Shown here piece after piece: positions 54,790 to 63,693 of a DNA stretch of 64,000 nucleotides (position 1 is its first letter; each line of letters starts with the position of its first letter). Source of the DNA: Kribbella steppae (GTDB lineage: Bacteria > Actinomycetota > Actinomycetes > Propionibacteriales > Kribbellaceae). The stretch is from the NCBI RefSeq assembly GCF_004342025.1, contig NZ_SLWN01000001.1, positions 665,972 to 729,971 on the forward strand, in the 5' to 3' direction. The notes below the pieces were generated by a model, which did not search any database, was not told the DNA's origin, and was given only the letters and a program-made list of their open reading frames with translations. The translations under genes were made by a program, and so were the position numbers.

Positions 54790-57303
54790 GAGTGCTTGCT
54801 GGTTCGTGGTGAGGACAAGGCGGTTGTTGGGGTTGGTGATGGTCAAAGAGCCGTTGGTGAGCGTGGTGGCGGTTCGGGTGGACTGGTGGGACAAGAGGTC
54901 GAGGGTTCTGGGGGCTGGGTGGCCGTAGTCGTTGTCTCGGCCGGCCGAGATGAGGGCGAGGCGGGCGTCGGTGGCGGCGATGAAGGCGGGATCCTGTTGG
55001 GCGGAGCCGTGGTGAGGGACCTTGAGGACATCGGCGCGGAGGTCGGCGCCGGTGGCGAGGATGGCGCGTTGGGATTCGGGTTCGAGGTCGCCGGTGAGGA
55101 GAATCCGGAGGCCGGAGACCTCGACCATCATGGTGATGCTCGCGTTGTTCTCCGGCGACCCCTCGTCGGTGGAGGTCGCTGAGGACGTACCGGGTGGCGG
55201 CAACGCTGGGACGCGCGCCGGCCACAACGTGGTCCAACTGAGCGCCCCGACCACACGCTTCTCTTGGTAGGTCACCGTGCGCAGGCTGACGCCGTGATGC
55301 GACGCGAGGTCGACGACCCGGTCGTACTCCGCGGGCGGCGAGAAGTACGGCGTCACCTCGATCTCGTCGACCCGCCGATCCTTCAGTACGCCGGCCAACC
55401 CGCCGACATGATCGGCGTGGAAATGACTCAGCACCAGGACCGGGATGTACTCGACCCCAAGATCACGCAGGCACCGATCCATCGCGGTCGGATCGGGACC
55501 GGTGTCGACGACCACAGCCGCTCTGTCGCCGGCCCGCAGTACCAGGCCGTCTCCTTGCCCCACGTCACACATCACAAAGAGCCAGTCGTCGGGCGGCCAG
55601 CCGATCGAACCGACAGGACGCAGTACGACGACCGCCAGCAGGACCACCGCGAGCACCATGGCGATCGGGCGAGCGAGGATGCGGTGCAGTCCGAAGACGA
55701 GCGCGATGCACAGCAGGGTCAGCACAGCGACTCCCACCGCGGTCGCCGGCCAGGCGTTTGCGGCGCCGGGTAGGTCGGCGCCTTCGCGGGCGATGAGGAT
55801 GATCCAGCGGGCGGGCCAACCCGCTGCCCAGCCGACCAAGTGGGCCGCCTCCGTACTCACGAGAGCGACACCGGCCGCGGCGAACCCGAGAATGGTCGCC
55901 GGACCGACGGCCGGCCCCGCCAGCAGATTGGCGCCGACGGCAACCAACGACACCTCGCCGGACAACCAGGCGACGACCGGTGTACACGCGAGTTGCGCGG
56001 CCAACGGACACGAGATCGCGTCGGCCAGCCACACCGGCATCCACTTGGCGAGCGCGTCCCGCCAGCCCGGGCCGAGCAGCACGATGCCCGCGGTCGCCAG
56101 CACGGACAACGCGAAGCCCGCGGACCTCGCGAGCGACGTGTCCAGGAGAAGCAAGCCGATCACCGCGAACGACAGACTGCGTACGGCGCGACGACGCCCT
56201 CCCCCGCTTGTCATCGCCGCCAAGGCGATCAGGCCCATCGCGGCCGCGCGGAGGACGCTGGGTTGAGGTCTGGCAAGGATCACGAACACGACGACCGTCA
56301 TCAGGCCGATCGCGGTCAGACCACGCGCGCGCACGCCGATCACTCGAGCGAACGGGAGTACGAACGCCAACAGCAAGGTCAGGTTGGTGCCGGACACTGC
56401 CGAGAGATGAGTCAGCCCGGTCGTCTGGAAGTCCTCGGTGAGGTCTCCTGGCAGGCCGGACTCGTCGCCCATCACGAGCGCAGGAACGAGGCCGCGTACG
56501 TCGTCCGGTTGGCCGGCGACGGACTCGCGGAGACCGGCGCGGACCTTCTCCGCGGCGCGCAACCACCAGGGTGGTTGGTCCACGATCCGGGGAGCTGACC
56601 GGATCGAGAGCATCGCGGCGACATCCGACCCGCGCTCGACCGCCTCGAGCCGCCCGTTCGCGTCGACCCGCTGCCCGAAACGGACCTGCTGCCACTGCGC
56701 CGACCCGATGACGAACACCGGCGTACGCACCCGAGTCACGGTCCCCCGCGCTCGCACCTCCTCGATCGTCGCTTTCACCACCACGTACGGCGGCCGCCGG
56801 CTGCCCGGACTGCGCCGTACCGACGGATCACCATCGATCTTCAGCCTGACGCCGACCGACGCACCCTCCGCCGCCAACCCCGTCACCGGCCCAGCCCGCA
56901 ACCCCTCCACCTGCAACCCAGCCGCCACTCCCATTCCCGCCACGACAACCAACACCCCGACCGCAGCCCAGCCGACCTGCGTTCGAACGGCGCCGCGCAG
57001 CAGCAGTGCCAGCACGCAGACGAGAGTGAGGGCAACGGCCGCAGTGAGCACGCCGACGAGCGGCCGGTGCGCGACGAGCAGAACCGCAGCGAGCCAACCT
57101 GCAGCGGCCGGGACCAGCAACCGCACGTCAACCGGCTCGCCAGTCTCCTCAACCCCGCTGGCGTCCTCCACCTCGCCGATCCCACCAGACCTGCCGGAGT
57201 CCCCAGCCCCGCCGATCCCACCGGATCTGTCGGTCTCGCCGACCCCGCCGGTGCCACCGGGGTTGCTGGTCTTGCCGGGCTCGGCGGGGTTAGACGCGGA
57301 CAT
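54781..57303 (-). CDS. comEC: ComEC/Rec2 family DNA-uptake membrane protein
   Basis: The 840-residue protein would form the channel that takes single-stranded DNA into the cell. It has about ten membrane helices with the competence domain (LTHLSAVSGTNLTLLLAFVL), and a C-terminal metallo-beta-lactamase-like domain (VLSHFHADHVGGLAG) thought to degrade the non-entering strand. An unusual N-terminal 60 residues are rich in Gly/Ser/Glu repeats (SGGIGG, SGRSGGIG). Its start overlaps the comEA end by 14 bases. Confidence 0.9.
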   Translation of the reverse strand: MSASNPAEPGKTSNPGGTGGVGETDRSGGIGGAGDSGRSGGIGEVEDASGVEETGEPVDVRLLVPAAAGWLAAVLLVAHRPLVGVLTAAVALTLVCVLALLLRGAVRTQVGWAAVGVLVVVAGMGVAAGLQVEGLRAGPVTGLAAEGASVGVRLKIDGDPSVRRSPGSRRPPYVVVKATIEEVRARGTVTRVRTPVFVIGSAQWQQVRFGQRVDANGRLEAVERGSDVAAMLSIRSAPRIVDQPPWWLRAAEKVRAGLRESVAGQPDDVRGLVPALVMGDESGLPGDLTEDFQTTGLTHLSAVSGTNLTLLLAFVLPFARVIGVRARGLTAIGLMTVVVFVILARPQPSVLRAAAMGLIALAAMTSGGGRRRAVRSLSFAVIGLLLLDTSLARSAGFALSVLATAGIVLLGPGWRDALAKWMPVWLADAISCPLAAQLACTPVVAWLSGEVSLVAVGANLLAGPAVGPATILGFAAAGVALVSTEAAHLVGWAAGWPARWIILIAREGADLPGAANAWPATAVGVAVLTLLCIALVFGLHRILARPIAMVLAVVLLAVVVLRPVGSIGWPPDDWLFVMCDVGQGDGLVLRAGDRAAVVVDTGPDPTAMDRCLRDLGVEYIPVLVLSHFHADHVGGLAGVLKDRRVDEIEVTPYFSPPAEYDRVVDLASHHGVSLRTVTYQEKRVVGALSWTTLWPARVPALPPPGTSSATSTDEGSPENNASITMMVEVSGLRILLTGDLEPESQRAILATGADLRADVLKVPHHGSAQQDPAFIAATDARLALISAGRDNDYGHPAPRTLDLLSHQSTRTATTLTNGSLTITNPNNRLVLTTNQQALSR

Positions 57304-58192
57304 GGGGTTTGAGGGAGTCGAACTTCTTGGGGCCTACGCCGGGGACCTCCTGGAGTTGGTCGATGGTGGTGAAGGGGCCGTTCTGGGTGCGGTAGTCGAG
57401 GATGCGCTGGGCCAGTACCGGGCCGACGCCGGGGAGGGTGTCGAGTTGGTCGAGGGTGGCGGTGTTGAGGTTGACGGGTGAGTCGGCGGGGCCAGTAGAT
57501 GGGTTGGACGTGGTGCCTGGTGCGGTGGAGGAGGTGCCGGGTGGGGCGGGTTGGCCGACGAGGATCTGCTCGCCGTCGGTGACCTGGCGGGCGAGGTTGA
57601 GGGTGGTGAGGTCGACGCCGGGAAGCGGGCCGCCGGCGAGGGTGAGTACGTCGGCGACGCGGGAACCGGTGGGCGCGCGGACCAGACCGGGGCGGCGAAC
57701 CTTGCCGGCGACGTGGACGACGACGGTGCCCGCTGCCTGACCGGGGACGCCGGGCGACGGTTGGATGCCGGGCGACGGTTGGGTGCCGGGTGATGGTTGG
57801 GGGCCGGGTGATGGTTGGGCGCCGGGTGAGGGGCAGGAGGAGCCGCTGGGGCACGGTTGGGTGACGGGGGCGCCAGAGGTGAGGGTGGTGGGTGGGCGCG
57901 CGTCGGGGAGGGTTTCGGGGCGGGCGCGGAACACTGACCAGGCGGCCCAGGCCAGACCGATGGACAGTACGACGGCCAGGACCACGACGTGGCGTGGTGA
58001 CAGGGTCCAGCGGGCACCACGTAGTCGCTCGGGCCGGACGGCTTCGGGGATCCATCCACCTCGCACCTCCTCATCACGCTCCTCCAGTTCTCTGTCGGCT
58101 TCGTCGTGCTGAGGTGCGCGGGCGGCGAGACGAGCCAGCGCACGCTCGCGCGCTCCCGGGTCGGGCGCAGCGGCACGGCGGAAGACCTTCAC
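57290..58192 (-). CDS. comEA: ComEA-like DNA-binding membrane protein
   Basis: The 300-residue protein has one helix (about 78-100), a Pro-Ser-Gly linker made of five PSPGxQ-type repeats, an SLBB domain (VVHVAGKVRRPGLVRAPTGS), and a C-terminal pair of helix-hairpin-helix motifs (ATLDQLDTLPGVGPVLAQRI, QLQEVPGVGPKKFDSLKPHV) that binds DNA outside the membrane. Operon with comEC. The GTG at 58192 is preferred; the frame continues up through a 15-base repeat. Confidence 0.9.
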   Translation of the reverse strand: MKVFRRAAAPDPGARERALARLAARAPQHDEADRELEERDEEVRGGWIPEAVRPERLRGARWTLSPRHVVVLAVVLSIGLAWAAWSVFRARPETLPDARPPTTLTSGAPVTQPCPSGSSCPSPGAQPSPGPQPSPGTQPSPGIQPSPGVPGQAAGTVVVHVAGKVRRPGLVRAPTGSRVADVLTLAGGPLPGVDLTTLNLARQVTDGEQILVGQPAPPGTSSTAPGTTSNPSTGPADSPVNLNTATLDQLDTLPGVGPVLAQRILDYRTQNGPFTTIDQLQEVPGVGPKKFDSLKPHVRV

Positions 58193-58347
58193 GCCAGAGA
58201 AAGTACGAGTCTGCCGACGCACAGGAACGACGAATTCAGACCTGTGGAAATCGCCGAGGAGGCGGGCGCGAGGTGGGCGGAGCGGAGAGCGACGCCCGCG
58301 CCGGAACATGGGGCGGGGCACGGGGCGCGGGTCGGGCCGAGCCGGCA

Positions 58348-58453
58348 CGAGGTCGCGGGGCGCGAGGTCGCGGGGGCGCGAGGTCGCGGGGCGCGAGGTC
58401 GCGGGGCGCGAGGTCGCGGGGCGCGAGGTCGCGGGGCGCGAGGTCGCGGGGCG
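58348..58453. repeat. Tandem 15-base repeat, seven copies
   Basis: The unit CGAGGTCGCGGGGCG occurs seven times head to tail; the second copy has one extra G. An eighth partial copy lies at 58480-58495. It sits in the 327-base gap between comEA and degV. On the minus strand it would encode RDLAP units in a frame continuous with comEA. It looks like a minisatellite that can vary in copy number. Confidence 0.9.
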
Positions 58454-58519
58454 GGCCAAGCCGGCGCCGGGTGGCGGGGCGCGAGGTCGCGGGGTGGGCC
58501 GAGGCACCACCCGAGGGCG

Positions 58520-59362
58520 CTAGCGAGGGGCTATCACTACGGCTAGGAGGCCGGGGCCCACGTGGGCGCCGATGACCGCGCCTACTTCGCGGAGGACTAT
58601 TTCGTCGGCTTGGGGGAGGCGTTCGGCGAGGCCGTCGGCGAGGGTGTGGGCCTTTTCCAGGTTGGCCAGGTGGTGGACGGCGACCTGGACGGGGCCGTCG
58701 CCGGCTCGTTGGACGGCTATGTCGGCGAGGCGGGCGATGGCGCGGCTCGAGGTGCGGACCTTCTCCAGCGGGACGATCCGGCCGCTGCTGATCGTCAGCA
58801 GTGGTTTGACGGCGAGCGCCGTACCGAGGAGGGCCTGGGCGGCGCCGATGCGTCCGCCGCGGCGGAGGTACTCGAGGGTGTCGACGTAGAAGTACGCCGA
58901 GATCGACGCCATCCGGACGCGCGCCGCGGCTTCGACGGCCGCCTGGTTCTCGCCCGCCGCGGCGCAGGCAGCCGCGGCCAGGACCGGGAACCCGAGGCCC
59001 ATCGCGATGGAGCGGGAGTCGATCACCCGGACCGGGATCGGCGACTCCTTCGCCCCGATCATGGCGGCCTCGACCGTCCCCGACATGTCGCCGGAGAGGT
59101 GGATCGACACGATCGACTCGGCTCCAGCCGCGGCACAGGCGGCATACGCCTCCGCGAAGGTCTGTGGCGCCGGGCGACTGGTGGACACCGGCGTGAACGT
59201 CTTGAGCGCCTCGGCGACCGCGTCGGCCGAGGTGGCGCCGTCGTCGTACGACGTGCCGCCGATGACGACCTGCACCGGTACGACGGTCAGCGGGAGGCGG
59301 AGGACCTCGTGCGTGGACAGACCGGCCGTGGAGTCGGTGACGACGTGCACGCGGGCTGACAT
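58520..59362 (-). CDS. DegV family fatty acid-binding protein
   Basis: The 280-residue protein binds a fatty acid and hands it to a fatty-acid kinase (FakB role in Firmicutes). Features are VVTDSTAGLS at the start, VSTSRPAPQTFAEAY, IHLSGDMSGT and YLRRGGRIGAAQALLGTALA. The Ser and Arg fatty-acid contacts are present. No FakA gene is near. Divergent from the PPOX gene. Confidence 0.92.
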   Translation of the reverse strand: MSARVHVVTDSTAGLSTHEVLRLPLTVVPVQVVIGGTSYDDGATSADAVAEALKTFTPVSTSRPAPQTFAEAYAACAAAGAESIVSIHLSGDMSGTVEAAMIGAKESPIPVRVIDSRSIAMGLGFPVLAAAACAAAGENQAAVEAAARVRMASISAYFYVDTLEYLRRGGRIGAAQALLGTALAVKPLLTISSGRIVPLEKVRTSSRAIARLADIAVQRAGDGPVQVAVHHLANLEKAHTLADGLAERLPQADEIVLREVGAVIGAHVGPGLLAVVIAPR

Positions 59363-59414
59363 GCAGTGAGGTTACCGGACGGTTTTGTCGGCGGGTGGTG
59401 TCAGACTCCACAAG

Positions 59415-59951
59415 ATGAAGGAGACCGCAGCGGAAGTCACCGAACTGCAGCAGCTCCTCGACGCCGCGTATCAGCGCTCGACGGAGCATCTGCGCAACAT
59501 CATCACGGACTCGCGCCGGCTGGACGCCGACGCGCTGGTGCGGGTTCTGACCGGCATGTGCACGCTCAACCTGGCCACCGTCACCGCACGCGGCGAGCCG
59601 CGGATCAGCGCGGTCGACGGGCATTTCCTGCACGCTCGGTGGGTGTTCACCACGTCCGGCTCCGCGGCGAAGGCCCGGCAGCTCAAGGCCAGACCGGCGG
59701 CAAGCATCTCGTACGTCGACGGCGAGCGGATCGGCGTGTTCAGCCACGGCGACGTCGAGTTCCTCACCCCGGAGCACGCGGACTTCGCGGAGATCGAGGA
59801 GCACCTGGTGAAGCACTACGGGAGCTCGCCATCGAGCTGGGGACCGGACATCGTGTACTGCCGCCAGCAACCGTCCTGGATGGTCGGGTACGGCGACCAG
59901 AAATCGCTGCTGGCCCAAGTCGAGAAGAAGAGCGCGAAGCGGAAGAAGTAA
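59415..59951 (+). CDS. Pyridoxamine 5'-phosphate oxidase-fold protein
   Basis: The 178-residue protein has a split-barrel flavin fold: LNLATVTARGEPRISAVDGH, then FTTSGSAAKARQLKARPAAS and YGDQKSLLAQ. Such proteins bind FMN or F420 and reduce small molecules. The C-terminus is Lys-rich (EKKSAKRKK). ATG at 59415. A 30-residue N-terminal helix precedes the barrel. Function not known. Confidence 0.85.
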   Translation: MKETAAEVTELQQLLDAAYQRSTEHLRNIITDSRRLDADALVRVLTGMCTLNLATVTARGEPRISAVDGHFLHARWVFTTSGSAAKARQLKARPAASISYVDGERIGVFSHGDVEFLTPEHADFAEIEEHLVKHYGSSPSSWGPDIVYCRQQPSWMVGYGDQKSLLAQVEKKSAKRKK

Positions 59952-59961
59952 GGCACAAGGC

Positions 59962-60002
59962 AGCGAGGTGAAGGCCTACCCCTCCGGGGCCTTCACCTCG
60001 CT
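59962..60002 (+). terminator. Long stem-loop after the PPOX gene
   Basis: AGCGAGGTGAAGGCC at 59962-59976 pairs exactly with GGCCTTCACCTCGCT at 59988-60002. It lies 10 bases after the stop. There is no U-tract, so it may terminate weakly or be the first element of the hairpin array that follows. The CTTCACCT word of its right arm recurs twice in the array. Confidence 0.55.
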
Positions 60003-60004
60003 CT

Positions 60005-60130
60005 GCTGACTTCCCCTGTGAGTCAGCTCTTCACCTCACTGTGCTGACGTCCCCTGTGCGTCAGCACTTCACCTGCTGCGTCGACTTCCCCTGTCCGTCA
60101 ACGCTGTGCTGACTCCCCCTGGTTGTCAGC
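60005..60130. repeat. Array of four similar hairpins with a conserved loop
   Basis: Four units of form GCTGAC-N11-GTCAGC: 60005-60027, 60043-60065, 60080-60102 (arms GTCGAC/GTCAAC, one mismatch), 60108-60130. The loops are always 11 bases and share CCCCTG: TTCCCCTGTGA, GTCCCCTGTGC, TTCCCCTGTCC, TCCCCCTGGTT. A further TCCCCTGTGT occurs near 60287, and a stretched GCTGAC...GTCAGC pair encloses 60223-60271. I recognise no named repeat family. Confidence 0.85.
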
Positions 60131-60649
60131 CGAGTTCAGTCCTCGCCGAGCTACTCCCCGTGCCGGTTCCGCGAGGTACCGGTCTGACCGCGAGCTCGTC
60201 GAGGTCCCGGGAGGCCCCAGCGGCTGACCCCGCCGGCGGGTGACCAAACCCGCCGGCTTCCCCGTGTCAGCCGGACCGGCACTCGTCCCCTGTGTCGTGT
60301 GCCCGGTCCAGTGCTGGGACCCCGCCCCGGGTGTGGTGCCCTGACGGCGCACGGCACCCGGTTCAGGCAGGACAGATCCACACGACGCAGCACCCCGGAG
60401 CTCTCGACAGCCGATCGGCGCCCCCACCGTCCGGCCGCCGGATGCCCTCCGCGTCGCCTCCCCCAAGCTGCTCGGCAGTCCAGCGCAGCACCATGGCCTC
60501 ATCACGGTTCACCGCCCATTCCCTGCCTGTGCCCGGCTTCGGACTCTGCTTCGTGGAACCTGTCCTACGGCTGTAATTCTTCGGCCGGCAGGCATGTCAG
60601 GACGAGGCAGAAGTACCGGCAGTTACCCGGCAGCTTCAGCAGAAGCGCG
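60131..60649. other. Convergent gap, no gene; more paired words
   Basis: No frame in either direction gives a recognisable protein. The GCTGAC/GTCAGC pair at 60223 and 60266 encloses an inner GCCGGCGGGT/ACCCGCCGGC stem. A structured RNA or a remnant of the hairpin array is possible. Confidence 0.4.
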
Positions 60650-63214
60650 TCATGAAAGAGCGCTGAGTACGTCGTTCGCCAGCCGCTGCACCGCGGCCGC
60701 GGGGTCGGGCTCCGGCCAGCCGTCGGCGACCGAAGCGCTCTCGCAGGACTCCTGCAGGATCGCCCAGGCGGTAGGCAGCATCGGCGGGTCCATCGTCTGC
60801 TGCCATGCCAGCAACTGACCGCACAGGACATCACCGGCCGCGGACTCCCCCAGCGCATGCAGCACGGCCACAGCCTCTGGCAGTACTTCGAGCAGGTACA
60901 CGACCCGCCCTTCGAGCAGGAGCCGGCTGACCGCGTCCCGGATGCACAACCGGGCCTGCTCCACGTCACCGGCATCGCGGGCGAGTCGCGACCGGTAGAG
61001 CATGACCAGGTAGTCGAAGTACCCCCGGTGCCCGCGGATGTCGGCGTCCGCGTCGTCGAGCAGCGCCCGCGCCTCGTCGTACCGCCCCTCGTGGTACTCG
61101 ACCATCGCCTGGCAGCCGGCCACCTTCGTACGCTCCGGGTCGTCAGAGGCCTGGCTGTCGCGTGCGAGCTTCGCCCACCGCCGCGCCTCGGACAGATTGC
61201 CCAGCTCGAGCTCCACCCGGCTAAGGGCCATGTACGCGATCTCGTCCGGGTAGACGCCCGGGTTGACCAGTGCGGCCTCCCAGGCGAGCAGCAACTCCTT
61301 GGCCTCAGGCAGGCGCCCCCACCGCAGCAGCGCGAGGGCGCAGGTGGCCTGGACGGTCGCGGACCGCTGCACGTCGCCGTGCTTGCGTGCGTCCTCCACA
61401 AGCGCTGGGATCTCGGCCAGGCTCTGTGTGTCGAGCAGGTGCGAGCCGGACGACACCCACCCGCCTCGGGCCACCAGACCCATCTCTGTCTCGCCCGGGA
61501 TGAGCTGACGCGCCTCACCGTAGTACCGCCGGGCTCCCCGTACGTCGCCGGTCAGACTGGAGAGCCGGCCGGCAATGGCCAGCAGCCTGCCGCTGACTTC
61601 CTTGTCCGCAACGTTCTCAGCGCACAGCGTCGCCCAGCGGATGCCACTCTCGGCCACGCTCGCCTGGTACTGCCACGCGATCCGGAACCCGAGCACGATA
61701 GGCGCAGCCACATCCCACTGCTCCAACTCGGCCGCACGTTCCAGCGCCACCTCGAACAGCGCGGAGTTGGCATGCGCAGCCCGGTAGCGCCGGTCACGGT
61801 CCGGCGAGGACCAGGCGCCGCCGAGTCCATCGACGTACGTCGAACACCACGCGACCGCCCGGTCCCGGAACTCGGTCAGGTCGTCATCCTGCGACGACAG
61901 GCCGGCGTACGCGTGCTCCCGGATCGTCTCCAGCAGCTTGTAGCGAGCGCCGTACAACTGCTCGAACTCGGTCACCGGCTGGAGCAGCGACTTGTCCACC
62001 AGTTCGGCCAGCAGCATCGGTACGTCGGCCGCGTCGATCGGATCGCCCGTACACACACCCGCCACCGCGTCCAGCGTGAACGGCGACCCGAGCACCGACG
62101 CCCGGTACAGCAACTGCCGAGCGGCGTCCGAGAGCGCGTCCACACTCCACGCGATCGTGTCGGCCAGCGTCCGCTGGTGCGGTGCGCCGAACCGCCGCGG
62201 CCCGGACAGCAGCCGGAACCGGTCGTCCAGCGCGGCCAGTATCGTCTCCACCGACAGCGACCCGGCCCGCGCGGCCGCCAGCTCCAACGCCAGCGGCAGA
62301 CCGTCCAGCCGACGGCACAGCCGAGCGACGGTCGAAGCGTTCTCCTCGGTCAGCTGGAAGTCGGGCCGGACCCTGGCCACCCGCCGGCAGAACATCTCCA
62401 CTGCCGGGCTGGCCGCGATCTCCTCGAAGTCCTTGTCGTTCGCCGGTACGCCGAGCACCGCCACCCGCCGGACCACCTCGTCGGGCAGGCCGAGCGGGAT
62501 CCGCGACGTCACCAGTACGCCGACGCCCGGGAAGCTGCGGACCATCCGGTTCGCCACCGTCGCGACCCCGTCGAGCACGTGCTCGGCGTTGTCCTCGACG
62601 ATGACCAGGTCGCCGGGCTGGCGACCGGACAGTACGTCGTCCAGGTCCGACGTACCGGGTGCGGTGCCGAAGGCGTCCAGGATGGCCGACGGTACGGCGG
62701 CATCGCGCTGAACGGTCGTGAGGTCGACGACCACGACGGTGGTGTCGACACCGGAGAACCGGTCGGCCGCGGCCAGTGCGAGCTCGGTCTTGCCGACACC
62801 ACCCGGGCCGACGAGCGTGACGAGCCGGTTCTGCCGTAGCAGCACCTCCAGCTCCAGCAGCTCCTGCTCACGTCCGACGAGACCGTCGGGAATGGGCCTG
62901 GTGCCGCGCCAGCGCAGTCCGGTCGGCGCGGGGTCGGCCACTGCGATCACCGGGCGCACCACAGTCCCGTGCCCGGCCGCGGCGAGGAAGCGTTCGGCGT
63001 CACCGTCGTGCAGACCGAGCGCTGAACCGAGCAGCCGGACGGAGTCCTTGCGGGGCCGCGCCACCCGGCCGGCCTCCAGCTCACGGATGGTCCGCACGCT
63101 GAGCCCGGCCCGGTCGGCCAGCTCCTCCTGCGAGAGCCCTGCCTGAACCCTCAAGTCGAGCAAGAGATCGGCGAAACCCCGCCGTCCCTCAGCCCGGCCA
63201 TCCGTGTCCGACAA
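60650..63214 (-). CDS. XRE-type NB-ARC/TPR transcriptional regulator
   Basis: The 854-residue STAND-type regulator has an N-terminal XRE helix-turn-helix (VQAGLSQEELADRAGLSVRT, about 22-42), an NB-ARC ATPase with P-loop GPGGVGKT (136-143) and LVIVEDNAEHVL, and a long TPR-like C-terminus (RWAKLARDSQASDDPERTKV). It opens with a TTG at 63214 that has a GAGGGG site. It resembles the many AfsR-like actinobacterial regulators; the target is not evident. No neighbour explains it. Confidence 0.85.
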   Translation of the reverse strand: MSDTDGRAEGRRGFADLLLDLRVQAGLSQEELADRAGLSVRTIRELEAGRVARPRKDSVRLLGSALGLHDGDAERFLAAAGHGTVVRPVIAVADPAPTGLRWRGTRPIPDGLVGREQELLELEVLLRQNRLVTLVGPGGVGKTELALAAADRFSGVDTTVVVVDLTTVQRDAAVPSAILDAFGTAPGTSDLDDVLSGRQPGDLVIVEDNAEHVLDGVATVANRMVRSFPGVGVLVTSRIPLGLPDEVVRRVAVLGVPANDKDFEEIAASPAVEMFCRRVARVRPDFQLTEENASTVARLCRRLDGLPLALELAAARAGSLSVETILAALDDRFRLLSGPRRFGAPHQRTLADTIAWSVDALSDAARQLLYRASVLGSPFTLDAVAGVCTGDPIDAADVPMLLAELVDKSLLQPVTEFEQLYGARYKLLETIREHAYAGLSSQDDDLTEFRDRAVAWCSTYVDGLGGAWSSPDRDRRYRAAHANSALFEVALERAAELEQWDVAAPIVLGFRIAWQYQASVAESGIRWATLCAENVADKEVSGRLLAIAGRLSSLTGDVRGARRYYGEARQLIPGETEMGLVARGGWVSSGSHLLDTQSLAEIPALVEDARKHGDVQRSATVQATCALALLRWGRLPEAKELLLAWEAALVNPGVYPDEIAYMALSRVELELGNLSEARRWAKLARDSQASDDPERTKVAGCQAMVEYHEGRYDEARALLDDADADIRGHRGYFDYLVMLYRSRLARDAGDVEQARLCIRDAVSRLLLEGRVVYLLEVLPEAVAVLHALGESAAGDVLCGQLLAWQQTMDPPMLPTAWAILQESCESASVADGWPEPDPAAAVQRLANDVLSALS

Positions 63215-63350
63215 AGCCCGTCACCCCTCTTGAGCCTCACGTTCCCGTCACAACATAGCGTGACTGGGCTGTCCGCGCCGGGGACGCCCGGTGGCATGAG
63301 ATGCGGCGCAGGTCACACGAAACGGTTGATGAGGGCAACAAGTTTGATTC

Positions 63351-63370
63351 AGGTTCGAATTAGTGAACCT
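63351..63370. promoter_or_regulatory. AGGTTC-N8-GAACCT inverted repeat
   Basis: AGGTTCGAATTAGTGAACCT has exact 6-base arms and an AT-rich centre. It lies 137 bases upstream of the large regulator gene, in an AT-rich stretch of the 480-base gap, and is a candidate operator or autoregulatory site. Confidence 0.5.
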
Positions 63371-63385
63371 ACAGGAATGACTGTT

Positions 63386-63592
63386 TCAAGCGGTCGCGCG
63401 AACCGAGGCGGATTCATTTTCACCGGTGTACAGGGAAAGCACTCCGGTCCAGTCCTCGAGTCGGGCGCTGGTGTCGGCCCGGCCGGTGTCGGCATTCAGC
63501 AGGCTCCCGTCACAAATACCACGCGTGGCGCGGATCAGGAGTTCGGTGCCTAGCCCCACCCACTGGGCCCGAAGGGTGTCAAGCGCTGCCAT
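63386..63592 (-). CDS. Possible small hypothetical protein
   Basis: A 68-codon frame from an ATG, with moderate third-position G/C (lower than neighbours) and a weak ribosome site. The start MAALDTLRAQWVGLGTELLI looks helical. No family recognised. It could be a small upstream gene of the regulator or chance. The rest of the gap 63215-63693 shows no other gene. Confidence 0.3.
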   Translation of the reverse strand: MAALDTLRAQWVGLGTELLIRATRGICDGSLLNADTGRADTSARLEDWTGVLSLYTGENESASVRATA

Positions 63593-63693
63593 GTGGGCAA
63601 TTCAAGCGGAGTCGTGTTTCACATGCGTAACGCCACCCGCAACATCACGATAAGTCACAAGAATTCCGGAACACCTTGTTACCTGGTGGTCCA

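Noticed and set aside
58348..58453. Possible CRISPR array
   Set aside because: The 15-base units are head to tail with no spacers and no cas gene is near.
60005..60130. Possible CRISPR array
   Set aside because: Units are imperfect hairpins of variable spacing (38, 37 and 28 bases), not identical repeats with unique spacers.
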